A stretch of 5,584 nt of DNA from Nitrospinota bacterium (lineage in GTDB: Bacteria > UBA8248 > JACPRG01): positions 1 through 5,584 of the forward strand of contig JASLXW010000281.1 of NCBI GenBank assembly GCA_030740135.1, read 5' to 3'. The position numbers and the translations under genes were made by a program. How positions within the stretch are numbered: position 1 is the stretch's first letter; each line of letters begins with the position of its first letter. Below, in pieces: positions 1-5,584 of this stretch. A model generated the notes under the pieces. The model was given only the letters and a program-made list of their open reading frames with translations. It had not been told where the DNA came from and did no database searches.

Positions 1-1570
1 TCAGCTCGCCCGGGTCCAGGGCGGCGAGCTTCATGATTTTCGTCCGGACGAAATCGAACGAAATGGGGGCGGTGAGCATCCCGAGCGCCGAGAGCGTTCC
101 CGCGCCGGGCGGGCTGATGATCGTATCGATCCGCAGCTTCTCGGCGACGTGGGCCGCGTGGATCGGGCCGGCCCCGCCGAAGGCCATCAGGGCGAACTTC
201 TGGACGTCCTTGCCCTTCTCGATGCCGTGGATCCGTGCGGCGTTGGCCATGTTCTCGTTGACCACTTCGTGGACCCCCCAGGCCGTCTGGAGGCCTTTGA
301 GCCCGAGGGTCCCCGCGAGCCGGTCCATCGCGGACCGCGCCGCGTCCACGTCCAGGTCCATCTCGCCGCCGAGGAAAAAATCCGGGTTCAGGTAACCCAG
401 GAGGAGGTCGGCGTCGGTGACGGTGGGCCGGTCGCCGCCCTGTCCGTAGCAGGCGGGGCCGGGGTTCGCGCCGGCGCTGTGGGGACCCACCTTCAGCAGC
501 CCCAGATCGTCCACCCGGGCGATGCTGCCGCCCCCGGCGCCGATCTCGATCATGTCGATGACCGGGACCTTGACGGGAAGACCACTGCCCTTTCTGAACT
601 GATAGACCCGCGCCACCTCGAACTCGGTCACCGTCGTGGGTCTTCCGTTCTCGATGAAGCAGGTCTTCGCCGTCGTGCCGCCCATGTCGAAGGAGATGAG
701 GTCCTGGAGGCCGAGCTGGTTGCCGGTGTGCGCCGCCGCCATGGCCCCGGCCGCCGGGCCGGATTCGATGAGCCGGATGGGGAAGGACTCGGCGGTCTCC
801 ACCGTGGCGATCCCGCCGTTGGAGAGCATGATGTAGAGGTCGGTCCGGATCCCTTCGTCGCGGATGCGGCGGCAGAGAATCTCCAGGTACGTCCGCATGA
901 TGGGCCGGACATAGGCGTTGGCCAGGGTCGTCGAGCTGCGTGGGTGCTCCCGGATCTCCGGTGACACCTCCGATGAGATGGACGTGACGATCCCGGGGTC
1001 CTGTTCCCGGATGAGCGCTTCAATGCGCCGCTCGTGGGCGGGATTCAGGAAGGAATGCAGGAGCGTGACCGCGACGGCCTCGACGCCCATACCGCGGAGT
1101 CTGCCGATGACCTCCTTGGCCTCGGCCTCGTCCAGGGGCGTGAGGACGTTCCCCTCCGGGTCGAGGCGCTCGGTCACCTCGAGGCGCAACGCGCGCGGGG
1201 CCAGCGGCTCGGGTTTCTCCATGAAGAGGTCGAACAGGTCGTAGCGCTTCTCGGTCCCGATCTCCACGGCGTCGCGGAAGCCCTTCGTCGTGATCAAGGC
1301 CGTCTTGGCCCCGTTCCGCTCGATGATGGCGTTGGTCACCAGGGTCGTGCCGTGAATGGGGTTGTCGATGGCCTCGGGCGGCGCCTCATGTTCGGACAGG
1401 ATTTTCCGGAGCCCTTCGATCACCGCGTCGGCGGGGGAGTCCGGCGTGGTCAGGACCTTTCCGACGTACGTGCGTTGCGCCTCGGTGTCGAGAAGGACCA
1501 CGTCCGTGAAGGTCCCGCCGATATCCACGCCCAGGCGGTAGCGGTGTCCGTTTGGTTCGGCTTTATTCAA
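1..1570 (-). CDS. hyuA: Hydantoinase A / 5-oxoprolinase-type ATPase subunit (3'-truncated by window edge)
   Basis: Only the first 523 codons are present. Family members are usually about 680-720 residues, so roughly the last quarter lies beyond the left edge. The N-terminal domain opens with the actin-like phosphate loop G14-V-D-I-G-G-T-F-T-D23, then HGTT at 73-76 and TTKGFRD at 94-100. The second domain carries FDMGGTT (294-300), GAGGGS (344-349) and FGGAGPIHA (464-472), all family hallmarks of the ASKHA-fold ATPase. Known relatives couple ATP hydrolysis to opening of 5-oxoproline or N-methylhydantoin rings, or are the ATPase subunits of acetone/acetophenone carboxylases. They normally work with a HyuB subunit, which may lie beyond the left edge. 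Substrate cannot be told from this sequence. The TTG start is chosen because an in-frame TGA lies 11 codons upstream, no ATG or GTG intervenes, and GAGG sits 6 nt before it. No frameshift or stop is seen. Cytoplasmic; no signal peptide. Family assignment is confident, exact activity is not. Confidence 0.93.
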   Translation of the reverse strand, partial: MNKAEPNGHRYRLGVDIGGTFTDVVLLDTEAQRTYVGKVLTTPDSPADAVIEGLRKILSEHEAPPEAIDNPIHGTTLVTNAIIERNGAKTALITTKGFRDAVEIGTEKRYDLFDLFMEKPEPLAPRALRLEVTERLDPEGNVLTPLDEAEAKEVIGRLRGMGVEAVAVTLLHSFLNPAHERRIEALIREQDPGIVTSISSEVSPEIREHPRSSTTLANAYVRPIMRTYLEILCRRIRDEGIRTDLYIMLSNGGIATVETAESFPIRLIESGPAAGAMAAAHTGNQLGLQDLISFDMGGTTAKTCFIENGRPTTVTEFEVARVYQFRKGSGLPVKVPVIDMIEIGAGGGSIARVDDLGLLKVGPHSAGANPGPACYGQGGDRPTVTDADLLLGYLNPDFFLGGEMDLDVDAARSAMDRLAGTLGLKGLQTAWGVHEVVNENMANAARIHGIEKGKDVQKFALMAFGGAGPIHAAHVAEKLRIDTIISPPGAGTLSALGMLTAPISFDFVRTKIMKLAALDPGEL

Positions 1571-1576
1571 TGACGG

Positions 1577-1580
1577 CCTC
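1577..1580 (-). promoter_or_regulatory. Ribosome binding site deciding the TTG start of hyuA
   Basis: On the minus strand GAGG lies 6 nt upstream of TTG (1570-1568). This supports the rare TTG start. The only other possible starts between the upstream stop and this codon are CTG codons without a comparable Shine-Dalgarno sequence. Confidence 0.6.
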
Positions 1581-1594
1581 AGTATCAGGTCGGG

Positions 1595-1615
1595 AAAAAA
1601 TCAGCGATGGGCTGA
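1595..1615 (-). terminator. Possible leader attenuator: small hairpin plus six-T tract before hyuA
   Basis: Read on the minus strand, TCAGC-CCATC-GCTGA forms a perfect 5-bp stem with a 5-nt loop and is followed at once by TTTTTT. This is the layout of an intrinsic terminator, although the stem is short and only moderately GC-rich. It lies between the predicted hyuA promoter and the TTG start, so it would act on hyuA itself. A competing stem on the same strand (GGGC 1612-1609 is the right arm, GCCC's partner at 1625-1622 the left arm) shares bases 1611-1612 with the terminator stem, so the two cannot form together. Alternatively it could be a weak read-through structure of no regulatory meaning. 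Confidence 0.4.
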
Positions 1616-1635
1616 ATGGCGGCCCTGAATAGACA

Positions 1636-1664
1636 ATTATAGGAATCGGCCGGTGTCTCGGCAA
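1636..1664 (-). promoter_or_regulatory. Sigma70-type promoter for hyuA
   Basis: The minus strand has TTGCCG (1664-1659, four of six matches to the -35 consensus), a spacer of exactly 17 bp, and a perfect -10 TATAAT (1641-1636). The predicted transcription start is near 1629, which gives a leader of about 59 nt before the TTG start. It lies in the 124-bp gap after the first transporter gene, in locally AT-richer sequence. hyuA is therefore probably transcribed on its own as well as, or instead of, by read-through from the transporter genes. Confidence 0.75.
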
Positions 1665-1694
1665 GCGGACCCGAGGTGGGCGCATCCGCGTACT

Positions 1695-2591
1695 TCAACC
1701 CTGCGACAGCGTCACCAGGGCCGCGCCGCCGCAAATCAGGACGGCCCCGACGATCACGCGGGCGTTCAGGCGCTCCATCTTCCGGAAGAACAGCCACGAG
1801 AAGGCCAGGGCGAACAGCGGCGTCGTGTAGGCCAGGGGCACCACGGCGGAGATCGGCGCCCGTTTCAACGCGTTGAAATAAGCGAAGTGCGACAGGCTGT
1901 TGATCGTCGCGCTGACGAGAAAGTAGCCGATGTTCTTGCGCCCGTAGCGGATGCGGTCCTCCCGGGGAAGGAACGGGTTCCAGAGCAATATGGCGACGAG
2001 CGCCCCGATGGCCGCGGTGCACAGGCCCACGCTCACAAACGGGATCAGCGTGATGCCCGCCTTGCGGAGGACGCCGGCCACGCCGAACATGAAGGCCGCT
2101 CCCGAGGCGTAGAGAAAACCGCTCCAGAAGGCGCGGCGTTTGTTCCCCGCATCGGAGGCGGATTTCCGCTCGTGCGACAAAAACGTGATGCCGGCCATGA
2201 TCAGAAGCGTCCCCGCGTAGATCAGCGGGCTCGGATTCTCGCCCAGGGCCGCGACGGCGATGATCACCGAGACGAGGGGCGACGAGCCCACAACGGAGGT
2301 TGAGCGGGAGAGGCCGATCTGCCGGATGCCCATGTAATGCAAGGTCCCGGCCAGCCCGGGGGCCGCTATCCCCGCCGCCGCCAGCCACAGGAGTCCCCGC
2401 GCGTCCACCGACGAGGTCCGCAGGGTGTGGATCGCCGCGGGGCCGTACAGGAGCAGGGTGACCCACACCAGCGTCAGGATGGCCGTGATGGGGTTCGACG
2501 TGCGCATGCCGAAACCGGCGGCCGTGGAGGACGAGGCGTACCCGAAGGCCGTCAGGATGGCCAGGATCTGCGCGGTCAATAGCGGGCTCAT
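1695..2591 (-). CDS. EamA/DMT-family membrane transporter, copy 1
   Basis: This gene encodes 298 residues, the usual length for a ten-helix drug/metabolite transporter made of two EamA repeats (about 4-140 and 152-296). The protein is hydrophobic throughout. The first repeat shows the family segment GSSPL (102-106) followed by a helix ending in LGE. The second shows the equivalent APIS...PLAY...TPLF stretch, then WLFFRKMERLN and a last small-residue-rich helix. Family members are inner-membrane exporters or permeases for amino acids, nucleotides and other small metabolites; the substrate here is unknown. An upstream extension to 2714 is open, but its Pro/Arg/His-rich sequence overlaps the next gene and does not look like a transporter N terminus. 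ATG at 2591 matches the start of the paralogue exactly. Its Shine-Dalgarno is weak (GGAA about 5 nt upstream), so it may depend on transcription and translation from the gene before it. It ends on TGA. Confidence 0.92.
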   Translation of the reverse strand: MSPLLTAQILAILTAFGYASSSTAAGFGMRTSNPITAILTLVWVTLLLYGPAAIHTLRTSSVDARGLLWLAAAGIAAPGLAGTLHYMGIRQIGLSRSTSVVGSSPLVSVIIAVAALGENPSPLIYAGTLLIMAGITFLSHERKSASDAGNKRRAFWSGFLYASGAAFMFGVAGVLRKAGITLIPFVSVGLCTAAIGALVAILLWNPFLPREDRIRYGRKNIGYFLVSATINSLSHFAYFNALKRAPISAVVPLAYTTPLFALAFSWLFFRKMERLNARVIVGAVLICGGAALVTLSQG

Positions 2592-2627
2592 GCGTTCCGA
2601 TTCCCGGGGATGGGCGGTCCGTGGATT

Positions 2628-2652
2628 TTCACGTTGAATCGCCTGCCGTGAA
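2628..2652 (-). other. Inverted repeat in the gap between the two transporter genes
   Basis: The minus strand reads TTCACG, a 13-nt loop, then CGTGAA, a perfect 6-bp stem. It occupies the centre of the 83-bp gap and is not followed by a T tract, so it is not a standard terminator. It could be an mRNA-processing or differential-expression hairpin, an operator, or chance. Confidence 0.25.
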
Positions 2653-2674
2653 TGAGGATGGGGTCCCGGGATTT

Positions 2675-3571
2675 TCAACCCTGCGCCTGGGTGACGACGA
2701 TCGCCCCCGCGCAAATCAGGAGGGCGCCCGCCAAGACGCGGATGTTCAAACGCTCCACCTCTCTGAACAGGAGCCAGGAGTAACCCAGTGCGAACAACGG
2801 CGAAATATACGCCAGGGAGACCACGCTGGAAAGCGGGGCCCGTTGAAGGGCGGAGAAGAAGGAGAAATGGGCCAGGCTGTTAATCGCCCCGCTCGCGGCG
2901 AACCAGCCGACGCTCTGGCGGGTGAACCGGATTCGGTTTCCCTCCGGCAGAAACCGTTGCAGAAAAAGGGTCGCCCCGAGGACGCCGATGGAAGCGGCGC
3001 AAAGGGCGACGCTCAGCGAGGGGACCCTGCTGACGCCCATCTTTCGAAGCGCCGCGGCCACCGCGAACATGAGCATGGCCGACGCCGCCAGGGTGAACGC
3101 CCGCCAGAACGGCTGATTCCCCCTTTCGGGGAGCGCGGCGAGCCGATGATCACTGGACAGAACCATCACCCCGCCGACAATCAGACCCGTCCCCAGGTAT
3201 GTCCAGGGTTCGGGCCTTTCGTCCATCAAGGTCACGGCGATCAGCAGGGCCGCCAGTGGCGAGGAGCCCGCGAAGGAGGCGGTGCGCGCCATTCCTATCC
3301 GTTGAATGCTCATATAGAAGAAGGTTCCCCCCAGCCCGGGGGCGGCCGCCCCCGCGCACACCAGGATGAGGAAACCCCACGGGCTCACCTCCCGGGCGAT
3401 GAACGCGCCCGCCGCGGCCGGAGCGTAGAGGAGAATCGTCACGCCCGCCAAGGTGACGATGGCGGTCACGGGTGTCGATGAGCGCAGGCCGTACCGGGCG
3501 ACCGCGTCACACGTGGTCAACCCGAAAGCCGTCAGGAGCGCGAAGATCTGAGCCGCCAGGAGCGTCGTCAT
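2675..3571 (-). CDS. EamA/DMT-family membrane transporter, copy 2 (tandem paralogue)
   Basis: This gene encodes 298 residues and has the same two-repeat, ten-helix plan as its downstream neighbour. The two proteins align without gaps in the parts compared by eye: 30 of the first 60 and 19 of the last 30 residues are identical. The GSSPL motif, the APLS...SLAY...SPLF segment and the WLLFREVERLN to C-terminal helix region are all conserved. It probably moves a small organic metabolite across the inner membrane; the substrate is not predictable from sequence. The ATG at 3571 has GAGGGG immediately upstream (2-4 nt spacer), a purine-rich but closely spaced Shine-Dalgarno. It is the first gene of the minus-strand block and starts in the divergent intergenic region, so a promoter there would also read into copy 1, 83 bp further on. 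EamA proteins may act alone or as pairs of related subunits, so a heterodimer with copy 1 is possible but unproven. Confidence 0.92.
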   Translation of the reverse strand: MTTLLAAQIFALLTAFGLTTCDAVARYGLRSSTPVTAIVTLAGVTILLYAPAAAGAFIAREVSPWGFLILVCAGAAAPGLGGTFFYMSIQRIGMARTASFAGSSPLAALLIAVTLMDERPEPWTYLGTGLIVGGVMVLSSDHRLAALPERGNQPFWRAFTLAASAMLMFAVAAALRKMGVSRVPSLSVALCAASIGVLGATLFLQRFLPEGNRIRFTRQSVGWFAASGAINSLAHFSFFSALQRAPLSSVVSLAYISPLFALGYSWLLFREVERLNIRVLAGALLICAGAIVVTQAQG

Positions 3572-3596
3572 GACCCCTCGTGATCAAGAAGAAGAG

Positions 3597-3714
3597 CGAT
3601 AATCCCTGCGATTTTGCCGCCCCCTGAGCGAAGCAAAAAGCGCCAGTTTATCAGAAACATGGGAACGATAATCCGTCTCATTTGGAAAGAGAGGGTTTCG
3701 CGGGGAGCGCTTTT
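3597..3714. repeat. Paired short repeats in the divergent control region
   Basis: CGATAATCC occurs at 3597-3605 and 3666-3674. About 30 nt after each copy comes an AGCGC element: AAAAGCGC at 3636-3643 and its exact complement GCGCTTTT at 3707-3714. The two units are spaced about 70 bp apart. They could be regulator binding sites; chance cannot be excluded for such short words. Confidence 0.3.
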
Positions 3715-3729
3715 ATTCCAAAATGCGCA

Positions 3730-3752
3730 TTGAAGGCGCGAATGGCCTTCGA
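3730..3752 (+). other. Leader hairpin upstream of the flavoprotein ribosome binding site
   Basis: GAAGGC (3732-3737) and GCCTTC (3745-3750) form a perfect 6-bp stem with a 7-nt loop, extendable by a T-G and a T-A pair to 8 bp. It ends 14 nt before the Shine-Dalgarno sequence. No T tract follows, so it is more likely a mRNA-stability or protein-binding element than a terminator. Confidence 0.35.
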
Positions 3753-3766
3753 GGCGATTTCTCGAC

Positions 3767-3772
3767 AAGGAG
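3767..3772 (+). promoter_or_regulatory. Ribosome binding site of the flavoprotein gene
   Basis: AAGGAG is a near-perfect Shine-Dalgarno 6 nt before ATG at 3779. A GTG at 3776 is in frame directly before it but would leave only 3 nt, so ATG 3779 is the preferred start. Confidence 0.75.
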
Positions 3773-3778
3773 TGGGTG

Positions 3779-5530
3779 ATGGGCGCGGAGGTCAAGGAGC
3801 TCGCGACAGATATTCTGGTGATCGGTTCTGAATGCGCGGGCGCCTGCATCCCCTTGGCGGCCGACGCCGGGGACCGGAAAATCACGATTGTGACCAAAGG
3901 CCTCCAGGGAGGAAGCGGGGCGACGCAGCTCGGGGGTTACTCGGTCAACGCCGCCGTGGGTCATCCGGACGGGCGGGATACGCCGGAACGCCACTTTGAG
4001 GATACGGTCATCGCCGGCCGGTACATGGGCAACCAGGACCTCATCCTCCAGTACGCCCGGGACGCCTCGGAGGTGGTCCGGTTGCTGTTCGAGAACGGGA
4101 TCAAATGAGACCTGAAGGACGGCCATTTCGACTGCACCAAGACGCCGGGCTGCCGGTTTCCCCGCTCCCTCCACATCAACTACCGGACGGGCTTCCACCT
4201 GGCCAAGATGCTGAAGAAGGCGGTCGGGCGCCGCGCGAACACCCGGGTCCTGAACTATCATCTCGTCACCAACCTGATGACCGCAAAGGACGGCTCGGGT
4301 GTCACGGGGGCCTTTGTCGTGGACATGCAGACGGGAGGCCTCGTGGTCATCCGGGCGAAGGCGACCGTCATCGCGGCCGGGGGCGCATCTTTCATCTACC
4401 CCCTGCACACCGGGACCCACGAGGCCACGGGCGACGGCTATGCCCTGGCCTATCGGGCGGGCGCCGAGCTCTCGGACATGGAATTTGTCCAGTTTTTCCC
4501 GGCCATGGCCCATCCTCCCGGGGTCGTGGGAAACGTCGGTCCATGCACCCCGCCCCGCTACTGGATGGGGGCCGTCATGTACAACTCCCTGGGGGAGCGG
4601 TTCATGGTCCACTACGACCCCGTCGCGCTCGAGCGGGCGACGCGGGACGTGATCTGCCGCGCGATCTATACCGAGATCCGAGAGGGCCGCGGAAGCCCCC
4701 ACGGCGGCGTGTGGCTCGACGCCACCCACATGGCCCCCAACTTCCTCGAAAAGCAGGTGAAGAAGTACTGCGGGGGGAAGTGGAATTGGGAAGGCGTTGA
4801 CCTGCCGGCCTATGGCCTGGACCCCCGCAAGGTGGCCATGGAGATCGCCCCGGCGGCCCACTACTACATGGGGGGCGCGGTGATCGACACCGAAGCCCGC
4901 ACCCGGGCGCCCGGACTGTTCGCCGCCGGAGAGGCCGTCGCGGGCATCAGCGGGGCCAATCGCATCGCGGGAAACGCCCTGAGCCTGGCCATGGTGACCG
5001 GGGTCTGGGCGGGCCGCTTGGCCCTTCGTCACTGGGAGAAGGGGAGGGCGCCGGAGGCGAACGCCGCGTTCGTGGGCGAAGAGGCGGAACGGGTCCGGAA
5101 GCTGATGGCCGGCGGGGAAGGGGACCGGGGCGTCCATCCCGTCGAGCTGCGTAAGCGGCTTCAGCGGGCCTTCGAGGAGAACGTGAACGTCGTGCATTCG
5201 GGCGAGCAGCTGAAGAAGGCCCAAGAGGTCCTGCGGGAGGTCAGGGAAACGCCGATCGGCTTCGCCCCTTCGGGACCGACGTTCGATCGGGTCCTTCACG
5301 AGGCCCTGACGCTCGATAATCTGCTCGTGGTGGGGGAGATGATCACCGGGGCTTCCCTTTTGCGCGAAGAGACCCGGGGGTCCCACGCTCGCGAAGACTT
5401 CCCGGAGACCGACAACGTGAATTGGCTGAAAAACATTTTTATTCACAAGGAAGGCGACGAAATGAGGTTCACGCCGAGGGACACGGTCCTTTCTCGTCTT
5501 CGCCCTGAAAGCGTCGGGACCCAGGCTTGA
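3779..5530 (+). CDS. FAD-dependent fumarate reductase/succinate dehydrogenase-like flavoprotein, interrupted by in-frame TGA
   Basis: 583 codons, close to the normal length of SdhA/FrdA-type flavoproteins. The FAD-binding beta-alpha-beta fold is at 11-40 (DILVIGSECAGA). ATGDG (216-220) with the following helix, HYYMGG (361-366), GLFAAGEA (379-386), GANRIAGN (392-399) and the C-terminal RGSHARED (533-540) are family motifs. Arg289 (ATRDV) and Arg395 match the catalytic and substrate-binding arginines, and His361 is kept. Codon 110 is TGA, and the frame and homology continue through it; an automatic annotation would give fragments 3779-4108 and 4208-5530. ATG 4208 has no Shine-Dalgarno and would omit the FAD-binding N terminus. 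Gly47 replaces the histidine that links FAD covalently in SDH/FRD, so FAD is probably non-covalent. QFHPT/QYHPT is replaced by QFFPA (238-242) and the TEGxRGEG segment is absent, so the substrate may differ from succinate/fumarate. Electrons probably pass to the Fe-S protein begun at 5555. It may be a pseudogene, a recoded gene, or carry a sequence error. Confidence 0.85.
4106..4108 (+). other. In-frame TGA at codon 110 of the flavoprotein
   Basis: The codon follows Gly-Ile-Lys and precedes Asp-Leu-Lys-Asp-Gly, in the region between the FAD-binding N terminus and the segment that ends in RSLHINYRTG. No base is gained or lost, since the same frame stays open to 5530. A change from TGG (Trp) is the simplest origin. 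Both transporter genes and this gene end on TGA, which argues against genome-wide reassignment of TGA. Selenocysteine is possible in principle; I see no clear hairpin with a G/U-rich apical loop in the 50 nt after it. Confidence 0.9.
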
Positions 5531-5541
5531 GCCGGTCGAAC

Positions 5542-5546
5542 GGAGG
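5542..5546 (+). promoter_or_regulatory. Ribosome binding site of the downstream gene
   Basis: GGAGG sits 8 nt before GTG at 5555, in the 24-bp gap after the flavoprotein stop. It supports a GTG start and translational coupling within one transcript. Confidence 0.65.
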
Positions 5547-5554
5547 CCCGATTC

Positions 5555-5584
5555 GTGCAGCGAAAGGACACGATCACCGTCCGG
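5555..5584 (+). CDS. Start of a gene, probably an SDH/FRD-type iron-sulfur subunit (truncated by window edge)
   Basis: Only ten codons are visible, reading MQRKDTITVR with the GTG start. A short basic stretch followed by an ITVR-like beta strand is how many succinate dehydrogenase/fumarate reductase iron-sulfur (FrdB/SdhB-like) subunits begin, with a 2Fe-2S ferredoxin domain following. The gene is 24 bp downstream of a flavoprotein that normally needs such a partner to pass electrons on. The cysteine motifs that would prove it lie beyond the window. The call rests mostly on context. Confidence 0.5.
   Translation, partial: MQRKDTITVR

Larger units (their letters stand above)
3572..3778. promoter_or_regulatory. 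Divergent intergenic region between transporter pair and flavoprotein
   Basis: These 207 bp separate the start codons of the minus-strand transporter and the plus-strand flavoprotein and must hold the control signals for both. The stretch is AT-richer than the genes. I see no convincing -35/-10 pair on either strand; GATAAT (3667-3672, plus) is the best -10 candidate but lacks a good -35. The region has a 9-bp direct repeat, an 8-bp inverted repeat and a leader hairpin, listed separately. Confidence 0.5.

Noticed and set aside
149..1573. Long plus-strand open frames (149-964 and 1034-1573) across the hyuA region
   Set aside because: They are antisense to hyuA and their products are Gly/Arg/Asp/His-rich without motifs. 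The minus-strand frame carries the conserved hydantoinase A motifs.
1665..1694. Possible terminator right after transporter copy 1
   Set aside because: Only a broken stem (GCGGA/TCCGC with an internal bulge) can be drawn and no T tract follows.
1585..2466. Alternative minus-strand frame of 293 residues overlapping transporter copy 1
   Set aside because: Out-of-frame shadow of the transporter, rich in Arg, Pro and Gly and lacking membrane helices.
2623..2677. 9-bp direct repeat GGATTTTCA (2623-2631 and 2669-2677) in and beside the transporter gap
   Set aside because: One copy overlaps the stop codon of transporter copy 2. It is short, without further structure, and most easily explained by chance.
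3628..3644. Possible sigma54 promoter on the minus strand (TGGCGC...TTGCT)
   Set aside because: The spacing between the GG and GC elements is 2 bp shorter than sigma54 promoters allow.
3568..3897. 109-residue minus-strand frame overlapping transporter copy 2 by 4 bp
   Set aside because: Half of it is antisense to the flavoprotein N terminus and the rest lies in the AT-richer control region. There is no recognisable domain and no good ribosome binding site.
4105..4800. 231-residue plus-strand frame starting with ATG overlapping the in-frame TGA (ATGA overlap)
   Set aside because: The ATGA overlap resembles translational coupling, but the product is Arg/Gly/Pro-rich and motif-free, while the original frame past the TGA keeps flavoprotein motifs.
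3713..5446. 577-residue open frame on the minus strand opposite the flavoprotein gene
   Set aside because: It mirrors the flavoprotein gene, whose sense frame has clear family motifs. The antisense product is a low-complexity His/Arg/Pro/Gly-rich chain with no recognisable domain, as expected from GC-rich third positions.

Overview
This is a high-GC bacterial window (roughly 60-65% G+C by eye) with tightly packed genes. It has no RNA genes, CRISPR arrays or insertion sequences that I can see. An anaerobe such as a member of the Desulfobacterota would fit the fumarate-reductase-like flavoprotein with a probable iron-sulfur partner gene, but that placement is a guess from gene content, not something the sequence proves.

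Left part, minus strand. A 5'-complete but 3'-truncated hydantoinase A / 5-oxoprolinase-type ATPase subunit (hyuA-like) runs off the left edge, starting at a TTG codon at 1570. It has its own good-looking sigma70 promoter (perfect TATAAT, 17-bp spacer, TTGCCG). Between promoter and start codon lies a short leader holding a hairpin followed by six U residues, which could be an attenuator.

Middle, minus strand. Two adjacent EamA/DMT-family membrane transporters (1695-2591 and 2675-3571) are each exactly 298 residues long and align without gaps wherever I compared them. They are diverged tandem duplicates, separated by 83 bp.

A 207-bp divergent intergenic region (3572-3778) separates the minus-strand block from the plus-strand block. 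It carries small direct and inverted repeats and a leader hairpin just upstream of the ribosome binding site of the rightward gene.

Right part, plus strand. A full-length FAD-dependent oxidoreductase of the succinate dehydrogenase/fumarate reductase flavoprotein family (3779-5530, 583 codons) is interrupted by one in-frame TGA at codon 110. The reading frame and family motifs continue straight through it. Two of the residues that bind the dicarboxylate in classical enzymes are replaced, so the substrate is probably not simply succinate/fumarate. After a 24-bp gap, a strong ribosome binding site and a GTG start open a second gene whose first ten residues resemble the start of an SDH/FRD iron-sulfur subunit.

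The genes do not add up to a pathway I can name. The rightward pair looks like a redox complex. The leftward block pairs small-molecule transporters with a ring-opening or carboxylating ATPase subunit. The most notable items are the in-frame TGA, the altered active site of the flavoprotein and the possible attenuator ahead of hyuA.
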